DNA from: UBA1731 sp964440985
GTDB lineage: Bacteria; Verrucomicrobiota; Kiritimatiellia; RFP12; UBA1067
Length of the DNA: 64,000 bases
Direction: 5' to 3'
Assembly (NCBI GenBank): GCA_964440985.1
Contig: CAYTWE010000001.1
Span: 23,968 to 87,967, forward strand
The number at the start of each line of letters is the position of its first letter. The first letter of the stretch is position 1. Below, in pieces: positions 44,345 to 52,155 of the stretch. The translations under genes and the position numbers were made by a program. The notes below the pieces were generated by a model. The model searched no databases and was not told the DNA's origin. It saw nothing but the letters and a program-made list of their open reading frames with translations.

Positions 44345-45304
44345 TCAGAATATCTGCGAAGCGAGGAACGGGGTGCGGTCGTACGGAGGCTGGACTTCGC
44401 CGACGTTCGTCACTACGGGGCTGTTCAGCTGATCATGCTTCGACCATGCCGCAACGAGCGACGCGACGCGTGAAAGCGCTTCGGCGGGCGGCTCGCCCGG
44501 CACAAGCGCCGTCGGACCGGGACAGTTCACGGTGTACACGACCTTTCCGACATCGCCGCACTTCTTCAGGATGGCGTTCTCGCGTGAATCGCGTCCAAGA
44601 ATCACACCCGTGCCGTCCGGGAAACGGAAGCGCCTGGCTATTACAAGAATGTCCACAAGCTTCCTCACGCCAAGCCCTTCATGCTCCAGCAGATCCCTGA
44701 GCCGGTGTCCGAAACCTTTCTCCGTGAGTTTGCATCCGCCAGCGGGCGACGGATAGTCCACAACGCCATACTTCTTGGCCAGCTCAAACTGCGGCTCGCG
44801 GCGACGTCCGGAAAGCGCAAGCAGTTTTGAACGGTCTATGCCGCCCTCAATCTCCGGGATCGTCGGATCAAGCAGCTGGGCGCTCAACGGACGCAGCAGC
44901 CGTCCCTGCAGTCCGCTCGCCTTGGCGACGACTCCGAGCGACTGCTTGTTCTGGCTCATCGGACGCTGGTTCAGCACCTCTCCAGTTGCTACGAAATCGT
45001 AGCCGAGCGACGACATCATCTCGCCGGCCCTGCGTATCATCGTCGCATGGCAGTCTATGCACGGGTTCATCGCGCCGCCGAAGCCGTGCGGCGGATTCTC
45101 GATCAGACGGCACTCATCGTCTGTGAAGTCGATCACGTGCAGCGGCACGCCAAGCGCCGCCGCCGCCCGCCGTGCCGCAGAGGACGAAAAGAACGGCGTC
45201 TCGAAGCACACGCACTCCACCACCGCCCCAGCATCCTGAAGCACCTTCACCGCGAGCTGGCTGTCCAGCCCTCCACTAAGCAGGCTCAACCCTTTTGCGC
45301 CCAT
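44345..45304 (-). CDS. MnmA-like PP-loop ATP pyrophosphatase
   Basis: This 319-aa protein has the PP-loop SLLSGGLDSQLAVKVL and a Cys pair (NPCIDCHATM) placed as in MnmA-type 2-thiouridylases. FVATGEVLNQRPMSQNK, VDYPSPAGGCKLTEKGFG and a further C-terminal region follow. These features suggest tRNA sulfuration, but the C-terminus differs from true MnmA. It belongs to the MnmA-like proteins often named tRNA methyltransferase/thiouridylase. ATG at 45304 is preceded by GGGAGG and AAGG; a TTG 33 nt upstream is the alternative. Confidence 0.82.
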   Translation of the reverse strand: MGAKGLSLLSGGLDSQLAVKVLQDAGAVVECVCFETPFFSSSAARRAAAALGVPLHVIDFTDDECRLIENPPHGFGGAMNPCIDCHATMIRRAGEMMSSLGYDFVATGEVLNQRPMSQNKQSLGVVAKASGLQGRLLRPLSAQLLDPTIPEIEGGIDRSKLLALSGRRREPQFELAKKYGVVDYPSPAGGCKLTEKGFGHRLRDLLEHEGLGVRKLVDILVIARRFRFPDGTGVILGRDSRENAILKKCGDVGKVVYTVNCPGPTALVPGEPPAEALSRVASLVAAWSKHDQLNSPVVTNVGEVQPPYDRTPFLASQIF

Positions 45305-45364
45305 CCTTGCACCGCCTCCCTTGTCCGTAAAAAACAATTCAAGAAAACATCTCCACTGCGCCGC

Positions 45365-46027
45365 TCACGCATACCACGCGCCAAGACGCCCGGCGATCGG
45401 CGATTCTGCGAGTCTCCGGACAAGCCCGTCCGCAAGCTCATCCGCTCCGTCAGGAGCCTCGCCATCCGCCATATCATCGCGCACCTGAAACAGGATGCCG
45501 AAATCAAGCCCATACCGGCGATACGGCGCGGGATCGGCGCCGGCCGCAAGTGCGCCGAGCGCCGCCGAAAGCGCGAACGGCTCACCGGTCTTGCGCTCGC
45601 ACACCGAAAGGTACTCCTCACGGGGACGGCTCGCCACCGTTCCGCAGATGTCATCGCCCTGCCCCTCGCAGAGGGCAATGTGCGAACGGACTGTCTCGCC
45701 AATCATTGCCGCCGCATTGCCGAAGCCAGATTCGGCGATCAGCCCGTAGCCGTGCGCAACGAGCCAGTCGCCCGCCGCTATCGCGAGCGCAACGCCATGC
45801 TCCTTCCACACCGTCGGCTTTCCGTAGCGCTCCTCGCTGCAGTCCTGGATGTCATCGTGTATGAGCGACGCCTTGTGGAAGCATTCCACCGCCTCGCACA
45901 GGCTGTCAATTCCTGCGGACCGGATGCGTCCGCCCGACGCAAGATCGAACGCCGCCTTGCAGAGACGCGGCCGCAATCTCTTGCCGCCGCGTCCGCAGAA
46001 CCCCATCGCTATCGAGGCGACACTCAC
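45365..46027 (-). CDS. short polyprenyl synthetase-like protein
   Basis: This 220-aa trans-isoprenyl diphosphate synthase relative keeps both metal motifs: SLIHDDIQD (first DDxxD) and FQVRDDMAD (second). It also keeps the GGKRLRPRL loop. Family members are about 290-330 aa. Here only about 12 residues precede GGKRLRP, so the first helix is missing, and the C-terminal part is shortened. It could make a short product or act as a partner. Its GTG start overlaps the upstream stop as GTGA. Confidence 0.8.
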   Translation of the reverse strand: MSVASIAMGFCGRGGKRLRPRLCKAAFDLASGGRIRSAGIDSLCEAVECFHKASLIHDDIQDCSEERYGKPTVWKEHGVALAIAAGDWLVAHGYGLIAESGFGNAAAMIGETVRSHIALCEGQGDDICGTVASRPREEYLSVCERKTGEPFALSAALGALAAGADPAPYRRYGLDFGILFQVRDDMADGEAPDGADELADGLVRRLAESPIAGRLGAWYA

Positions 46028-46677
46028 TTTCCGAAAACTTCAATCTCGATGTAGTTGTTCACCGGCTCGGAGGAGGAGCCGTTTGAATAGCACCTCACAT
46101 AGCGGGCCTTCGTGAGCTTGCCGTCGATCGGGCGGCCATCGTTGCGCTCACGGTACTCCTTGTCCGACCCTTTGCCGAGCTTCGACGAATTGTCGTGGTC
46201 GTTGTTGAAGATCGTCGTGACGTCCTTCGAGAAGCTCTCGTCGTTGGAAAGCTGCACAATCACGTCCTTGTATGCACGGTCGTCACCCTGATCATGCCAG
46301 ACGCACACGGCGGACACCGTCTTCTCCGCGCCAAGGTCAAGCTGCACCCACTGGACACCGCCGGGGAGCTGAAGCATACAGGTCGCGTCAGGGGTCTTGT
46401 CGCCATCAACGACATACTCGTTGTCGCCCGTCACAGACTCTTCGGAAGTGGTCACCTTGGTATCTTCCGTCGTGAGTTTCTTGTCATAGCCCACCGGAAC
46501 CATGATTGGAGCGCGGAGCTTTCCGGGGCCGGGATCCGGCTCAAGGTTGTCGCTCTTTATCTCCTTGGGCGTACCGCTGGAATGGGGTGGCGGCAGCTCG
46601 AACTTGATGGCGACCTTCTCGCCGGCAAACAGACACGCCGTGGCGGACACCAACGCAAACGCAACAAGTCTTTTCAT
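46024..46677 (-). CDS. secreted F5/8-type-C (discoidin)-like domain protein
   Basis: This 217-aa protein has a signal peptide MKRLVAFALVSATACLFAG. The C-terminal 140 residues fit a discoidin-like beta-sandwich: YVVDGDKTPDATCMLQLPGG, VQWVQLDLGAEKTVSAVCVW and RYVRCYSNGSSSEPVNNYIE, ending in an IEIEV strand. Such domains bind sugars. An Asp/Pro/Lys-rich linker separates it from the signal. ATG at 46677 is chosen because AAGGGA is 8 nt upstream; 46683 is an in-frame alternative. It is the first gene of the transcript toward the debranching enzyme. Confidence 0.78.
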   Translation of the reverse strand: MKRLVAFALVSATACLFAGEKVAIKFELPPPHSSGTPKEIKSDNLEPDPGPGKLRAPIMVPVGYDKKLTTEDTKVTTSEESVTGDNEYVVDGDKTPDATCMLQLPGGVQWVQLDLGAEKTVSAVCVWHDQGDDRAYKDVIVQLSNDESFSKDVTTIFNNDHDNSSKLGKGSDKEYRERNDGRPIDGKLTKARYVRCYSNGSSSEPVNNYIEIEVFGK

Positions 46678-46705
46678 CAACATCTTCCCTTTCTTGATAC
46701 GGCGG

Positions 46706-46734
46706 ATTGTACCAAAACCGCGCACACCAATCAA
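46706..46734 (-). promoter_or_regulatory. promoter of the discoidin-like gene operon
   Basis: Minus strand: -35 TTGATT (46729-46734), 17-nt spacer, extended -10 TGGTACAAT (hexamer 46706-46711). It is divergent from the rpmE promoter. Confidence 0.7.
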
Positions 46735-46769
46735 CGGCGGCATTCAAATCTCAATGGACAAACCGACAC

Positions 46770-46798
46770 TTGCATGTTTGGCGGTGAAATGATATCAT
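46770..46798 (+). promoter_or_regulatory. promoter of rpmE
   Basis: -35 TTGCAT (46770-46775), 17-nt spacer, -10 TATCAT (46793-46798). It points right, toward rpmE. Confidence 0.65.
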
Positions 46799-46830
46799 AC
46801 GCGAACATTTTTTAAAGGCAGAGGAGAAAG

Positions 46831-47043
46831 ATGAAAGCAGGAATCCATCCTACCTACGAAGACGCGACGATCACGTGCGCGTGCGGCAATGTCATAAAGA
46901 CGCGCTCCACGAAGAAGGAGATGCAGGTCAACACCTGCTCCGCGTGCCATCCGTACTTCACCGGACAGAAGACGATCGTCGATACCGAAGGTCGCGTCGA
47001 TACGTTCAAGAAGCGTTACGCGAAGTTCCGCAAGGACGCGTAA
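46831..47043 (+). CDS. rpmE: 50S ribosomal protein L31
   Basis: This 70-aa protein starts MKAGIHPTYEDATITCACGN and has CSACHPYFTGQKTIVDTEGRV. The CAC and CSAC cysteines show the zinc-binding form. The end (VDTFKKRYAKF) is typical. ATG at 46831 with AGAGGAG upstream. Terminated by 47092-47128. Confidence 0.97.
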   Translation: MKAGIHPTYEDATITCACGNVIKTRSTKKEMQVNTCSACHPYFTGQKTIVDTEGRVDTFKKRYAKFRKDA

Positions 47044-47091
47044 GCGACACTTGCGCACCAACGGTTCCTCCCGGCAATCCGGGCGATGGTG

Positions 47092-47128
47092 GCATCCGGG
47101 CGGTTCCGTCCGGATGCTTCGGTTTTTT
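47092..47128 (+). terminator. rho-independent terminator after rpmE
   Basis: GCATCCGG (47092-47099) pairs perfectly with CCGGATGC (47110-47117), followed by T6 (47123-47128). prfA begins only 5 nt later. Confidence 0.85.
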
Positions 47129-47132
47129 GTCA

Positions 47133-48221
47133 ATGGTCGAGAAACAGCAGATAGCGAAGGTGCTTGCACGGCTTTCCGAGACAGAGGCCGCGATGGGCGA
47201 CCCTGCGGTACTGGCCGACGCCAAGCGCTACCGCGAAACAGTGCGCGAGCATACCGCCCTCAAAAGGCTTGAGGCGGCGGCCAAACGCTATTTCAAGCTG
47301 CTTGACGACATTGACGGCGCCAAGGCAATGCTGACGGAGGCCTCGATAGACCCTGAGCTTGCGGCGGAAGCCGAACATGAGATAGAAAGCCTATCCGCCG
47401 GCATCGCAGACGCTGAGCGCGACGTGCTTGCCGGACTTCTCCCCCCTGACCCGCTTGAGGCGCGGAACGCCTGTTTCGAGATTCGCGCCGGCACCGGCGG
47501 CGAGGAGGCCGCACTTTTTGCCGGCGACCTGTTCCGCATGTATTCGCGCTACTGCGAAGCAAAGGGCTGGCACATTCGCGTGATGTCGGCGAACCAGACA
47601 TCCCTCGACGGATACAAGGAGGTAATCTTCACGGTCGAAGGCGATGGAGCGTACGGACTTTTCCGCTTCGAGAGCGGTGGGCACCGCGTTCAGCGCGTCC
47701 CCGCGACAGAGGCGCAGGGACGCATCCACACAAGCGCCGCCACAGTTGTCGTGTTTCCGGAGGCGGATGAAGAGGACGAACTGGAAATCCCGGAGAAGGA
47801 CATCCGGATAGACCTCTTCTGCGCCGGCGGCGCCGGTGGGCAGCACGTCAACAAAACGGAATCCGCCGTGCGCATGACGCATCTTCCCACCGGACTTGTC
47901 GCGCAATGTCAGGACGAGCGTTCGCAGATACGCAACCGCGAAAAGTGCCTCGCGACGCTCAAGGCGCGGATTCTCGACTTCAAGCGACGCGAAGAGGAGG
48001 CGAAGCTCGGAGCATCGCGTCTTTCCCTGCGCGGCTCGGGAGACCGCTCCGAACGCATCAGGACGTACAACTTCCCGCAGAACCGCCTTACAGACCACCG
48101 CGTAGACCTTACGCTGTATTCCCTTGACCGCATCGTCGAGGGCGCTCTCGATCCAATCCTCTCGGCCCTGCGCGAAAAAGACCTTTCGGAACGGATCGCC
48201 GCCGGGCTTGGCCGCATCTGA
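47133..48221 (+). CDS. prfA: peptide chain release factor 1
   Basis: This 362-aa protein recognises UAA and UAG. It has the RF1 segment ESGGHRVQRVPATEAQGRIHTSAATV, with the PAT tripeptide of RF1 rather than the SPF of RF2. The catalytic GAGGQHVNKTESAVR (GGQ) and LRGSGDRSERIRTYNFPQNR follow. The ATG at 47133 lies directly after the rpmE terminator and no Shine-Dalgarno or independent promoter is seen. The true start or transcription of this gene is therefore uncertain. Confidence 0.96.
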   Translation: MVEKQQIAKVLARLSETEAAMGDPAVLADAKRYRETVREHTALKRLEAAAKRYFKLLDDIDGAKAMLTEASIDPELAAEAEHEIESLSAGIADAERDVLAGLLPPDPLEARNACFEIRAGTGGEEAALFAGDLFRMYSRYCEAKGWHIRVMSANQTSLDGYKEVIFTVEGDGAYGLFRFESGGHRVQRVPATEAQGRIHTSAATVVVFPEADEEDELEIPEKDIRIDLFCAGGAGGQHVNKTESAVRMTHLPTGLVAQCQDERSQIRNREKCLATLKARILDFKRREEEAKLGASRLSLRGSGDRSERIRTYNFPQNRLTDHRVDLTLYSLDRIVEGALDPILSALREKDLSERIAAGLGRI

Positions 48222-48258
48222 TGCAGGCATCCATGCGCATTTGATGGAGAATCCCGCA

Positions 48259-48999
48259 ATGCTGAGCGAAGATGCCGAGGAAACGCTTTTCGATGTGAAG
48301 GGTCTGCGTGTGCGCTACGGCACGATGGAGGCCGTGAAAGGCGTAAGCTTCCACCTTTCACGCAGGGAGACTCTTGGAATAGTCGGCGAATCGGGAAGCG
48401 GAAAATCGACGATCGCGAAAGCACTTGTCGGAATCGAGAAGCCGTCTTCCGGCTCAATCACATGCCGCGCAAAGTCTGTGCAGATGGTTTTTCAGGACGC
48501 AGTCGGTTCGCTGAATCCGCGCATGACAGTGCGGCAGACCCTCCAGGAGGTGCTGAAGATCAAGCGAAACGGAAGGCGCACCGCCCCTGAACTGCTTGAC
48601 CTGGTTGGGCTTAGCGCGGCCGTGCTGGAGCAATATCCGCGTGAGATGTCCGGCGGACAGTGCCAGCGCGTGAGCATAGCGCGTGCGCTGGCCTGCGAAC
48701 CGGAAGTGCTTATCGCCGACGAACCGGTAAGCGCACTTGACGTGAGCGTACAGGCCCGCATCCTCAACCTGCTGCGGGATCTGCGCCGGAATCTTGGGCT
48801 ATCCATACTGCTCATCGCCCACGATCTCGCCGTCGTGAAAAACGTATGCGACCGCGTATGCGTGATGCAAAACGGAACGTTTGTTGATGCCGGAACATCC
48901 GACGAGGTTTTCAACCATCCGAAGAGCGAATACACGCGACATCTCCTCGACGCCGTGCCGGATGTTGCCCGCGCACTTGCCGGCCGCCGTCCCGCGTGA
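48259..48999 (+). CDS. orphan Opp/Dpp-type ABC transporter ATPase
   Basis: This 246-aa ATPase has Walker A GESGSGKST, Q-loop VFQDAVGSLNPRM, signature EMSGGQCQRVSIARAL and Walker B VLIADEPVSALDVSVQ, with the switch His in IAHDLAVV. It is nearest to OppF/DppF/GsiA-type importers, since MTVRQTLQEVL and SEYTRHLLDAVP are typical. The extra C-terminal Cys region of those (about 70 aa) is missing. No permease or binding-protein gene is near, so its partners are elsewhere or it is a loner. ATG at 48259 with GGAGA upstream is preferred over 48244. Confidence 0.86.
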   Translation: MLSEDAEETLFDVKGLRVRYGTMEAVKGVSFHLSRRETLGIVGESGSGKSTIAKALVGIEKPSSGSITCRAKSVQMVFQDAVGSLNPRMTVRQTLQEVLKIKRNGRRTAPELLDLVGLSAAVLEQYPREMSGGQCQRVSIARALACEPEVLIADEPVSALDVSVQARILNLLRDLRRNLGLSILLIAHDLAVVKNVCDRVCVMQNGTFVDAGTSDEVFNHPKSEYTRHLLDAVPDVARALAGRRPA

Positions 49000-49008
49000 C
49001 TTCCGTTT

Positions 49009-49017
49009 TGGTATAAT
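49009..49017 (+). promoter_or_regulatory. extended -10 promoter giving a leaderless second ACP
   Basis: TGGTATAAT ends 7 nt before the ATG at 49025, and no ribosome-binding site separates them. Confidence 0.55.
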
Positions 49018-49024
49018 GCGCCAC

Positions 49025-49279
49025 ATGAAAAAAGACGAGTTGTTGAAGCAGATCAGGGATACGCTTGCCGCCGAGTTCGGCTGCGACGCGGCCAAGGTTG
49101 TGCCGGAGGCACGTTTCTTCGAGGATCTTGACCTCGATTCGATCGATGCGGTGGATCTTATCGTGCGTCTCAGGAACGAACATCAGATTGACGTGTCGCC
49201 GGACGATTTCAAGTCCATCCGCACGATCGGCGATCTCATTGACGTTCTCGAGCGGCTTACGGAAGGCTCAGGCAAGTAG
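49025..49279 (+). CDS. second acyl carrier protein, aryl-polyene-like set
   Basis: This 84-aa ACP has the attachment motif LDLDSIDAVDLIVRLRNE (Ser of DSI), unlike the DSL of the primary acpP, and the acidic FFEDLDLD. The IDVSPDDFKSIRTIGDLIDVL segment fits ACP helix III. It begins a colinear set of hotdog dehydratases, ketoreductase and ketosynthase, so it probably carries a dedicated polyene or fatty acyl chain. The start codon is 7 nt after a -10 with no Shine-Dalgarno, so a leaderless mRNA is likely. Confidence 0.9.
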   Translation: MKKDELLKQIRDTLAAEFGCDAAKVVPEARFFEDLDLDSIDAVDLIVRLRNEHQIDVSPDDFKSIRTIGDLIDVLERLTEGSGK

Positions 49280-49290
49280 ATAACCGAAAG

Positions 49291-49310
49291 GCATCCGCAG
49301 CGCCGGATGC
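49291..49310 (+). repeat. hairpin GCATCCG/CGGATGC between ACP and ApeI-like genes
   Basis: A 7-bp perfect stem with a 6-nt loop. Its arms are the same core as the rpmE terminator stem, but there is no T-run. It may be a processing or attenuation site within the operon. Confidence 0.4.
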
Positions 49311-49317
49311 ATCCGAC

Positions 49318-49665
49318 ATGAATTGCCGAGAGCCAGAACTGCACTCGTGGAACGCCACGGCGGACTCCCTTGCGGCGGAAATGACCTTTCCCCCTGACGG
49401 CGAGTGGTTTGCCGGACACTTCCCCGGATTCCCTGTGCTTCCGGGCGTGGCGCAGCTCTTCTTCACGCGACGTTTCGCCCAGCGCGCATTTCCGGATTTC
49501 CCTGACGCCGCATCGTACCGGCGAATCAAGTTCAAACGGCTGGTGCGTCCAGGCGAACGGGTGCGCCTTGAAGTCCTGAGACGCGGCGCCGGCTCCTTCA
49601 CGTTCAACATGTCCGTGGACGGGGAGATTGCGTCAAGCGGCTCGGTGGAGGGCCTCTCGAAATGA
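49318..49665 (+). CDS. ApeI-like hotdog dehydratase
   Basis: This 115-aa hotdog-fold protein has the segment GEWFAGHFPGFPVLPGVAQLFF, with the catalytic His and Pro placement of FabZ-like dehydratases. Its phrasing is close to ApeI from aryl polyene clusters. The downstream strands RIKFKRLVRPGERVRLEVL also match. It would dehydrate 3-hydroxyacyl chains. Its stop overlaps the next ATG as ATGA. Confidence 0.82.
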   Translation: MNCREPELHSWNATADSLAAEMTFPPDGEWFAGHFPGFPVLPGVAQLFFTRRFAQRAFPDFPDAASYRRIKFKRLVRPGERVRLEVLRRGAGSFTFNMSVDGEIASSGSVEGLSK

Positions 49666-50138
49666 ACGGCATCGCAGGTTCACTCCTTGAACTGCTGCCG
49701 CACCGTCCGCCGATGACGATGCTGTCGGATGTGGTTTCGGTTGACGGACAGGGAAGAGCCGTTGCCGTGGCGGACGTTTCGGAAGATTCAATATTCCACG
49801 ACTCCGCCCTTGGCGGCGTACCGGCCTGCGCCGCAGTCGAATACATGGCGCAGACCGTCGCCCTCATTGTCGGCGACAGGCACCGCAGAAGCGGCGAAAC
49901 GCCTAAAGTCGGCTTCCTTCTCGGAACAAGAAAACTCGACGTGTCCATTCCTTCATTCAAAAGCGGAACGCGATACGAGGTGACGGCAAACTGCATCTAT
50001 TCGGATGACGAGTTCGCGTCGTTCGACTGCACGATAACCGATCCAGACGGGGCAACTGTCGCATCCGCAACGCTTACGGCGTTTCAGCCGCCGGGCGATC
50101 CCGAAGAGTTTGCCGAGAAAATGAAGGAGCGTGGATGA
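49662..50138 (+). CDS. ApeP-like 3-hydroxyacyl-ACP dehydratase
   Basis: This 158-aa hotdog protein shows LLPHRPPMTMLSDVVSVDG, VPACAAVEYMAQTVALIVGD and KVGFLLGTRKLDVSIPSFKSG. It ends with a strand DGATVASATLTAFQP. These are the hallmarks of ApeP dehydratases in aryl polyene synthesis. It overlaps the ApeI-like gene by 4 nt. Confidence 0.84.
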   Translation: MNGIAGSLLELLPHRPPMTMLSDVVSVDGQGRAVAVADVSEDSIFHDSALGGVPACAAVEYMAQTVALIVGDRHRRSGETPKVGFLLGTRKLDVSIPSFKSGTRYEVTANCIYSDDEFASFDCTITDPDGATVASATLTAFQPPGDPEEFAEKMKERG

Positions 50139-50186
50139 TCCACATTTCGTACGCGGTTCACGTTCCGCGCATGGAGTTCAATCAAC

Positions 50187-50870
50187 ATGGGAAATGAAAA
50201 GAAAGTCATCGTGACCGGTTCGAGCCGCGGCATAGGCAAGGCCATTGCCGAAACACTTTCAAAGGCCGGCTACAGCGTCGTCACACATTCCGTAAGATCG
50301 GGCGGCACCGATCTCGTGTTCGACGTCTCCGACCGCGCAGCAGCAGCAGCGGCGCTCGGCAAGTGGATAGAGGAGAACGGCGCACCGTACGGCGTTGTGC
50401 TGAACGCCGGCATCGCGTGTGACAATGCGTTTCCCGCGATGGAGGATGACGAATGGGATCGCGTCGTCAGGACGGATCTCGACGGATTCTACAACGTCCT
50501 CAAGCCACTCGTCCTTCCCATGGTGCAGACCCGCGCCCCAGGAAGGATTGTGGTCATCTCGTCCCTCTCCGGCGTGATCGGGAACCGGGGCCAGACCAAC
50601 TACGCCGCCGCCAAGGCCGGCGTTATCGGGGCGGCGAAATCGCTGGCGATTGAGCTTGGGAGACGAAACATAACGGTGAACTGCGTCGCTCCGGGCGTCA
50701 TTGAAACTGAAATGACGGAAGCGATTCCCGAAAACGAAGTCAAGAGCGTGATACCGATGCGCCGCTTCGGACGCCCTGAAGAGGTGGCCGCCGCCGTGGA
50801 GTTCCTGCTTTCTGATGGCGCATCGTACATCACACGCCAGGTGCTGCAGGTGAATGGAGGCATGATTTGA
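50187..50870 (+). CDS. 3-oxoacyl-ACP reductase (FabG/ApeQ-like)
   Basis: This 227-aa SDR has the NADPH loop VTGSSRGIG, NAG (LNAGIACDNAF) and the catalytic Ser126, Tyr139 and Lys143 (SLSGVIGNRGQTNYAAAKAG). VNCVAPGVIETEMTEAIPE and the C-terminal VLQVNGGMI are typical of FabG. It reduces 3-ketoacyl-ACP. ATG at 50187. Its end overlaps the ketosynthase start. Confidence 0.92.
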   Translation: MGNEKKVIVTGSSRGIGKAIAETLSKAGYSVVTHSVRSGGTDLVFDVSDRAAAAAALGKWIEENGAPYGVVLNAGIACDNAFPAMEDDEWDRVVRTDLDGFYNVLKPLVLPMVQTRAPGRIVVISSLSGVIGNRGQTNYAAAKAGVIGAAKSLAIELGRRNITVNCVAPGVIETEMTEAIPENEVKSVIPMRRFGRPEEVAAAVEFLLSDGASYITRQVLQVNGGMI

Positions 50871-52096
50871 AGCGCAGGGTGGCAATAGTCGGCGAGGGCA
50901 TCGTAAGTTCACTCGGACATTCGCCAGATGAGGCGTATTCAAGGCTGAAGACTCTCCGCAACTGCGTGAAGGTGTCGGACGACCTTGCTTCATACAAGGG
51001 GCTTCACACGAAGCTGTGGGCGCCGTGCGGATATGTCCGCCCGGCGGAATACACACGCAAGACCATCCGCACGATGAGTCCGGTATCCGAAATGGCGCTC
51101 TTTGCGACTGAACGCGCATTGGCCGATGCCGGGCTGCTCGAAGACGCCGCCACACTAAAAGGCGGACGGCTCGGCGTGGCGTACGGCTCATGCTCCGGCG
51201 GCGTAGAGGCGAATCTCGACTTCGCAAGCATTCTCGTGAACCGCGAAGTCAAGAACGTCACAAGCTCCACCTACATCAAGATGATGCCGCAGACGACGGC
51301 GGTGAACCTTTCCGTACATTTCGGAACGACGGGGCGGCTGCTCCCGACGGGGACGGCCTGCACGTCGGGATCGCTCGCCATCGGTGAGGCGTATGAGGCA
51401 ATCGCCTACGACAGGCAGGACATCATGATAGCCGGCGGGGCAGAGGAGTTCTCCGTCACGCAGGTTGCGGTGTTCGACACCCTCTTCTCCGCGTCATGCA
51501 AAAACGACAAGCCGGAGAACACCCCGTGCGCGTTCGATGTGTCGCGCTCTGGACTTGTCATAGGCGACGGTGCGGCGACGCTCATTCTCGAAGAGATGGA
51601 ACACGCAAAGGCGCGTGGCGCAAGAATCATCGCCGAAGTCGTGGGATTCGGACTGAACACCGACGGCCGCCACGTCACCCAGCCAAATGCGGACACCATG
51701 TCAAACGCACTTTCGCTGGCGCTTGAGGATGCCGCCCTGCCGCCGTCCGCAATCGGGTACGTGAACGCCCACGGTACGGCCACAGTGCTCGGCGACATCG
51801 CGGAGGGCACAGCCACCCAACGCGTGTTCGGAAGCGGCAATGTGCCGGTGTCGACGATAAAGAACTACACCGGGCATACCCTCGGCGCATGCGGCGCGAT
51901 AGAGGCGATAATGACCGTGGAGATGATGCGCAACGGATGGTTCGCGCCAAATCTCAACCTTCACGAACCCGACCCGCGATGCGGTGAAAACGACTTCATA
52001 ATGGGCGATGGACGGATGGTTGACGCCGAATACGCGATGTCGGACAACTTTGCGTTCGGCGGCGTGAACACCTCATTGATTTTCAGGCGGATGTGA
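50867..52096 (+). CDS. beta-ketoacyl-ACP synthase, FabF/ApeO-like
   Basis: This 409-aa ketosynthase has active-site Cys165 (LPTGTACTSGS) and His302 (VNAHGTAT). It also has His337 within KNYTGHTLGACGAIEA, giving the Cys-His-His set of condensing enzymes. The GAEEFSVTQV and DNFAFGGVNTSLIF ends fit FabF. It starts with TTG at 50867, whose TTGA overlaps the FabG stop, with GGAGG before it. No chain-length factor or acyltransferase lies next to it. Confidence 0.91.
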   Translation: MKRRVAIVGEGIVSSLGHSPDEAYSRLKTLRNCVKVSDDLASYKGLHTKLWAPCGYVRPAEYTRKTIRTMSPVSEMALFATERALADAGLLEDAATLKGGRLGVAYGSCSGGVEANLDFASILVNREVKNVTSSTYIKMMPQTTAVNLSVHFGTTGRLLPTGTACTSGSLAIGEAYEAIAYDRQDIMIAGGAEEFSVTQVAVFDTLFSASCKNDKPENTPCAFDVSRSGLVIGDGAATLILEEMEHAKARGARIIAEVVGFGLNTDGRHVTQPNADTMSNALSLALEDAALPPSAIGYVNAHGTATVLGDIAEGTATQRVFGSGNVPVSTIKNYTGHTLGACGAIEAIMTVEMMRNGWFAPNLNLHEPDPRCGENDFIMGDGRMVDAEYAMSDNFAFGGVNTSLIFRRM

Positions 52097-52098
52097 AA

Positions 52099-52128
52099 CG
52101 CCATGCGGCGTCGCCCGCATTGATGGCG
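52099..52128 (+). terminator. hairpin after the ketosynthase gene
   Basis: CGCCAT/ATGGCG outer arms with a GCGG/CCGC inner stem, directly after the stop codon. No U-run is seen, so the terminator call is weak. Confidence 0.35.
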
Positions 52129-52155
52129 ACAGACAGCAAAGAAAGGACATAACCT

